This document shows, in pieces, positions 62,540-64,000 of a DNA stretch of 64,000 bases (positions are counted from its first letter, which is position 1; each line of letters opens with the position of its first letter). The notes below the pieces were generated by a model that saw only the letters and a program-made list of their open reading frames with translations, ran no database searches and was not told where the DNA came from. This DNA is from Candidatus Poribacteria bacterium (lineage in GTDB: Bacteria; Poribacteria; WGA-4E; WGA-3G), in assembly GCA_028820635.1 (NCBI GenBank), contig JAPPIG010000115.1:100619-164618 (forward strand), read 5' to 3'. The position numbers were made by a program, and so were the translations under genes.

Positions 62540-62617
62540 GAAACGCCTTGATTTTAAATGCAATCCATTAACTTAACAGATTGCACTGAGATGACTAAAT
62601 CAAGGCGTTTCCTTTTA
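62540..62617 (+). terminator. long two-part terminator hairpin
   Basis: GAAACGCCTTGATTT (62540-62554) and AAATCAAGGCGTTTC (62597-62611) are a perfect 15-bp stem, with an inner stem TGCAATC / GATTGCA (62559-62585) and CTTTTAT behind it. It lies 24 bases after the stop of the 792-residue protein. Confidence 0.75.
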
Positions 62618-62644
62618 TACAGAACACCGAGATGTTCTGGGATA

Positions 62645-62868
62645 ATACCATTTCTAATTGACAAAGTATCATTCCGATTTTGAGTTTCTTTGTAGGAGCG
62701 ACCTCAAATCAACGCCAAATGCGCTTTTTGGCATTTGGCCAAATCAACACCGAATACGCGTATGGTATTTGGTGGGTCGCGACCGGGAGGTCGCTCCTAC
62801 AGAAGAGAGTGTTGCATTCTTCCAATCGATTTACGAAATAATGAAATATCATAATTTAGAATTGGGAT
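62645..62868. mobile_element. MITE-like element carrying two inserted hairpin modules
   Basis: Same family as 7291-7448: left ATACCATTTCTAATTGAC, right part GAAGAGAGTGTTGCATT to TTTAGAATTGGGATA (the right terminal repeat is degenerate). The GTAGGAGCGACCTC palindrome is split by one module with stem CCAAATGC (62715-62722) and GCATTTGG (62731-62738) and a second with AATACGCGTATGGTATT, before GGTCGCGACC resumes. About 66 bases longer than the copy at 7291. Confidence 0.75.
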
Positions 62869-62900
62869 AACTTTGAGATATTCTACAGAAGGAGGATTAA

Positions 62901-63713
62901 ATGTTTAAAAATACCGTATTGGTGACTCTTTTGATAGTCATGCTAATCTTTTTTAGTCACAATGTTATGGTATCTGCACAAAATTATTATCCGACAACTA
63001 CCGGCAATATATGGGTCATGGAAAGCGAAGATAAAGCTGAACGGCTTACCTACACCGTTGAAACGTCTGATGAGTCCATTAACGGTAAAGACTTGGCACT
63101 ACTCAAAATTACAACCGAAACATTAGGAACAGATTCAATTACAACTGAGAACTATTTTATTAATTTTGACGAAGAGGGTATTAAACTTTATAAAATTGTA
63201 GTTGAATTGGGTCCTCCTATTGGTGTGGCAACAGCCCTATTATATCCGCCTGCCCTTTTCTACCCACTGACGTTAGAACTCGGGGACTCGTGGGAACTTA
63301 CTGCCGATTCAGTGGTGAACTTAGCTGGACCTATTACGTTCACAAGCACCAGCAAAGTCGTAGCCGTTGAAAAAGTTGTGACTCCAGCAGGAACATTTGA
63401 GAACTGTCTAAAGATTAGAATTGACACGAAATCTACTCCTACTAATTTAAGCGCAACGCGCGGTACTGCTTACCAATGGCTTGCACCAAACTTTGGTCCC
63501 GTGAAATTTGAGAATACCCAGGATATTGTTTATAAATTGGTGAGTTCCAACCTACTCTATGATGTGACAGGGGACGGTGTTGTAAATATATTAGACTTGG
63601 TTTTTGTCGCTGCTCGGTTTGGTGAGGAGACTACCGAGGGAGATGTGAACAAAGATGGAAAAGTTAATATTCTGGATTTAGTGCTTGTTGCACAACATTT
63701 TGGAACTAATTAA
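62901..63713 (+). CDS. exported protein, YYPxTIGNxW family, with C-terminal dockerin-like repeats
   Basis: 270 residues. Signal peptide LLIVMLIFFSHNVMVSA, then QNYYPTTTGNIWVMES. The shared domain (~25-215) has LTYTVETSDE, FDEEGIKLYKIVV, PPALFYPLTLELGDSWEL, AGTFENCLKIRI and AYQWLAPNFGPVKFE. The last ~50 residues are two type I dockerin-like Ca-binding repeats: DVTGDGVVNILDLVFVAARF and GDVNKDGKVNILDLVLVAQH. Dockerin-like ends in such bacteria need not mean cellulosomes; they may tether the protein to cohesin-like surface partners. SD AGGAGG precedes the ATG. Confidence 0.88.
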   Translation: MFKNTVLVTLLIVMLIFFSHNVMVSAQNYYPTTTGNIWVMESEDKAERLTYTVETSDESINGKDLALLKITTETLGTDSITTENYFINFDEEGIKLYKIVVELGPPIGVATALLYPPALFYPLTLELGDSWELTADSVVNLAGPITFTSTSKVVAVEKVVTPAGTFENCLKIRIDTKSTPTNLSATRGTAYQWLAPNFGPVKFENTQDIVYKLVSSNLLYDVTGDGVVNILDLVFVAARFGEETTEGDVNKDGKVNILDLVLVAQHFGTN

Positions 63714-64000
63714 ACCCAAGTTGCGCTACGAAATCTTGCGAAATATGAATTATTCTCTATAAAAAACGGTGTTTGCTTGTCTAAAATCTTGTAGAGTGTA
63801 GTAAAACCGAAATTATTGTACACTGCGGTATGCTTTGTCAACATATTATAGGTCGCGATTCGGAGATCGCTCCTACCGATAAATCGCTTATGGTAGGAGG
63901 GAAGTCCGGGGAATGCCTAATACTAAATTAACGGAATTCATATTGTTTTCTATTTTGCAAATCCACTCAAAACCGACATGTGCCTGCACCTTCTCTCTAT
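63714..64000. repeat. terminal intergenic stretch with palindromic repeats
   Basis: No gene seen up to the window end. It contains TCGCGATTCGGAGATCGCTC followed by CTACC, then GGTAGGAGGGAAGTCCGGGG and AATGCCTAA, a partial copy of the element at 58352-58626. Confidence 0.55.

Noticed and set aside
62901..63713. Cellulosome component because of dockerin-like repeats
   Set aside because: No cellulase, scaffoldin or clear cohesin is encoded in the window; such repeats are common on other exported proteins.

Overview
The window reads as chromosome of a diderm (LPS-bearing) uncultured bacterium. The LPS enzyme KdtA/WaaA, a PorV/PorQ-type outer-membrane barrel, C-terminal domains of the FlgD-Ig / type IX sorting kind, a phytanoyl-CoA dioxygenase, Gfo/Idh/MocA and Ldh2 oxidoreductases and a very high load of short palindromic intergenic repeats together resemble Candidatus Poribacteria or a close relative. 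That assignment is inference; no rRNA or tRNA gene was seen. Two conserved genes are broken by a single missing T in a short T run, which may be real decay or draft-assembly error.

Layout. 1-14,000 (all minus strand): five ABC-2 type permeases (one cut by the window edge), an ECF sigma factor with an extra C-terminal domain, two small DUF4097-like envelope proteins, and three tandem exported coiled-coil proteins that carry the same extra domain as the sigma factor. Promoter-like sites of the form GCAAC-N17-GT(A/G) precede the sigma gene, the three exported proteins and one permease, so this looks like an envelope regulon. 14,100-17,400 (minus): hypothetical proteins, the NAD(P)HX repair enzyme Nnr, and a nucleotidyltransferase with a small partner. 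17,500-19,700 (plus): two dehydrogenases. 20,059-31,305 (plus): a 3,404-residue Ig-like repeat protein followed by a PorV/PorQ-like protein. 31,400-36,600 (mostly minus): quinolinate synthase, two tandem carbohydrate-binding-like exported proteins, a TolB-like propeller and a frameshifted epimerase. 36,987-39,119 (minus): two exported helical proteins with a structured leader. 39,900-41,330: an Rpn-type nuclease with a MITE upstream. 41,500-48,300: an M20 peptidase, MoaE/MoaD, FolB, a NAGPA-type glycosidase, a DNRLRE-type exported protein, KdtA and thioredoxin. 48,500-50,500: a restriction-methylase remnant coupled to a frameshifted TIR-TPR gene. 50,700-54,800: a Tat-exported molybdenum hydroxylase (PaoABC/xanthine dehydrogenase type) that would use the cofactor made with MoaD/MoaE. 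54,800-58,300: a membrane protein, PhyH dioxygenase, aldo/keto reductase and SDR. 58,700-63,700: three exported paralogs sharing an N-terminal domain but ending in three different C-terminal modules.

The two most unusual layers are the sigma-factor regulon, in which a cytoplasmic regulator and exported proteins share a domain, and the intergenic repeat system. In the latter, 25-60 bp hairpin modules with covarying stems are inserted into at least three larger palindromic or MITE-like families, and one element has an interleaved A-B-A'-B' pattern of perfect inverted repeats.
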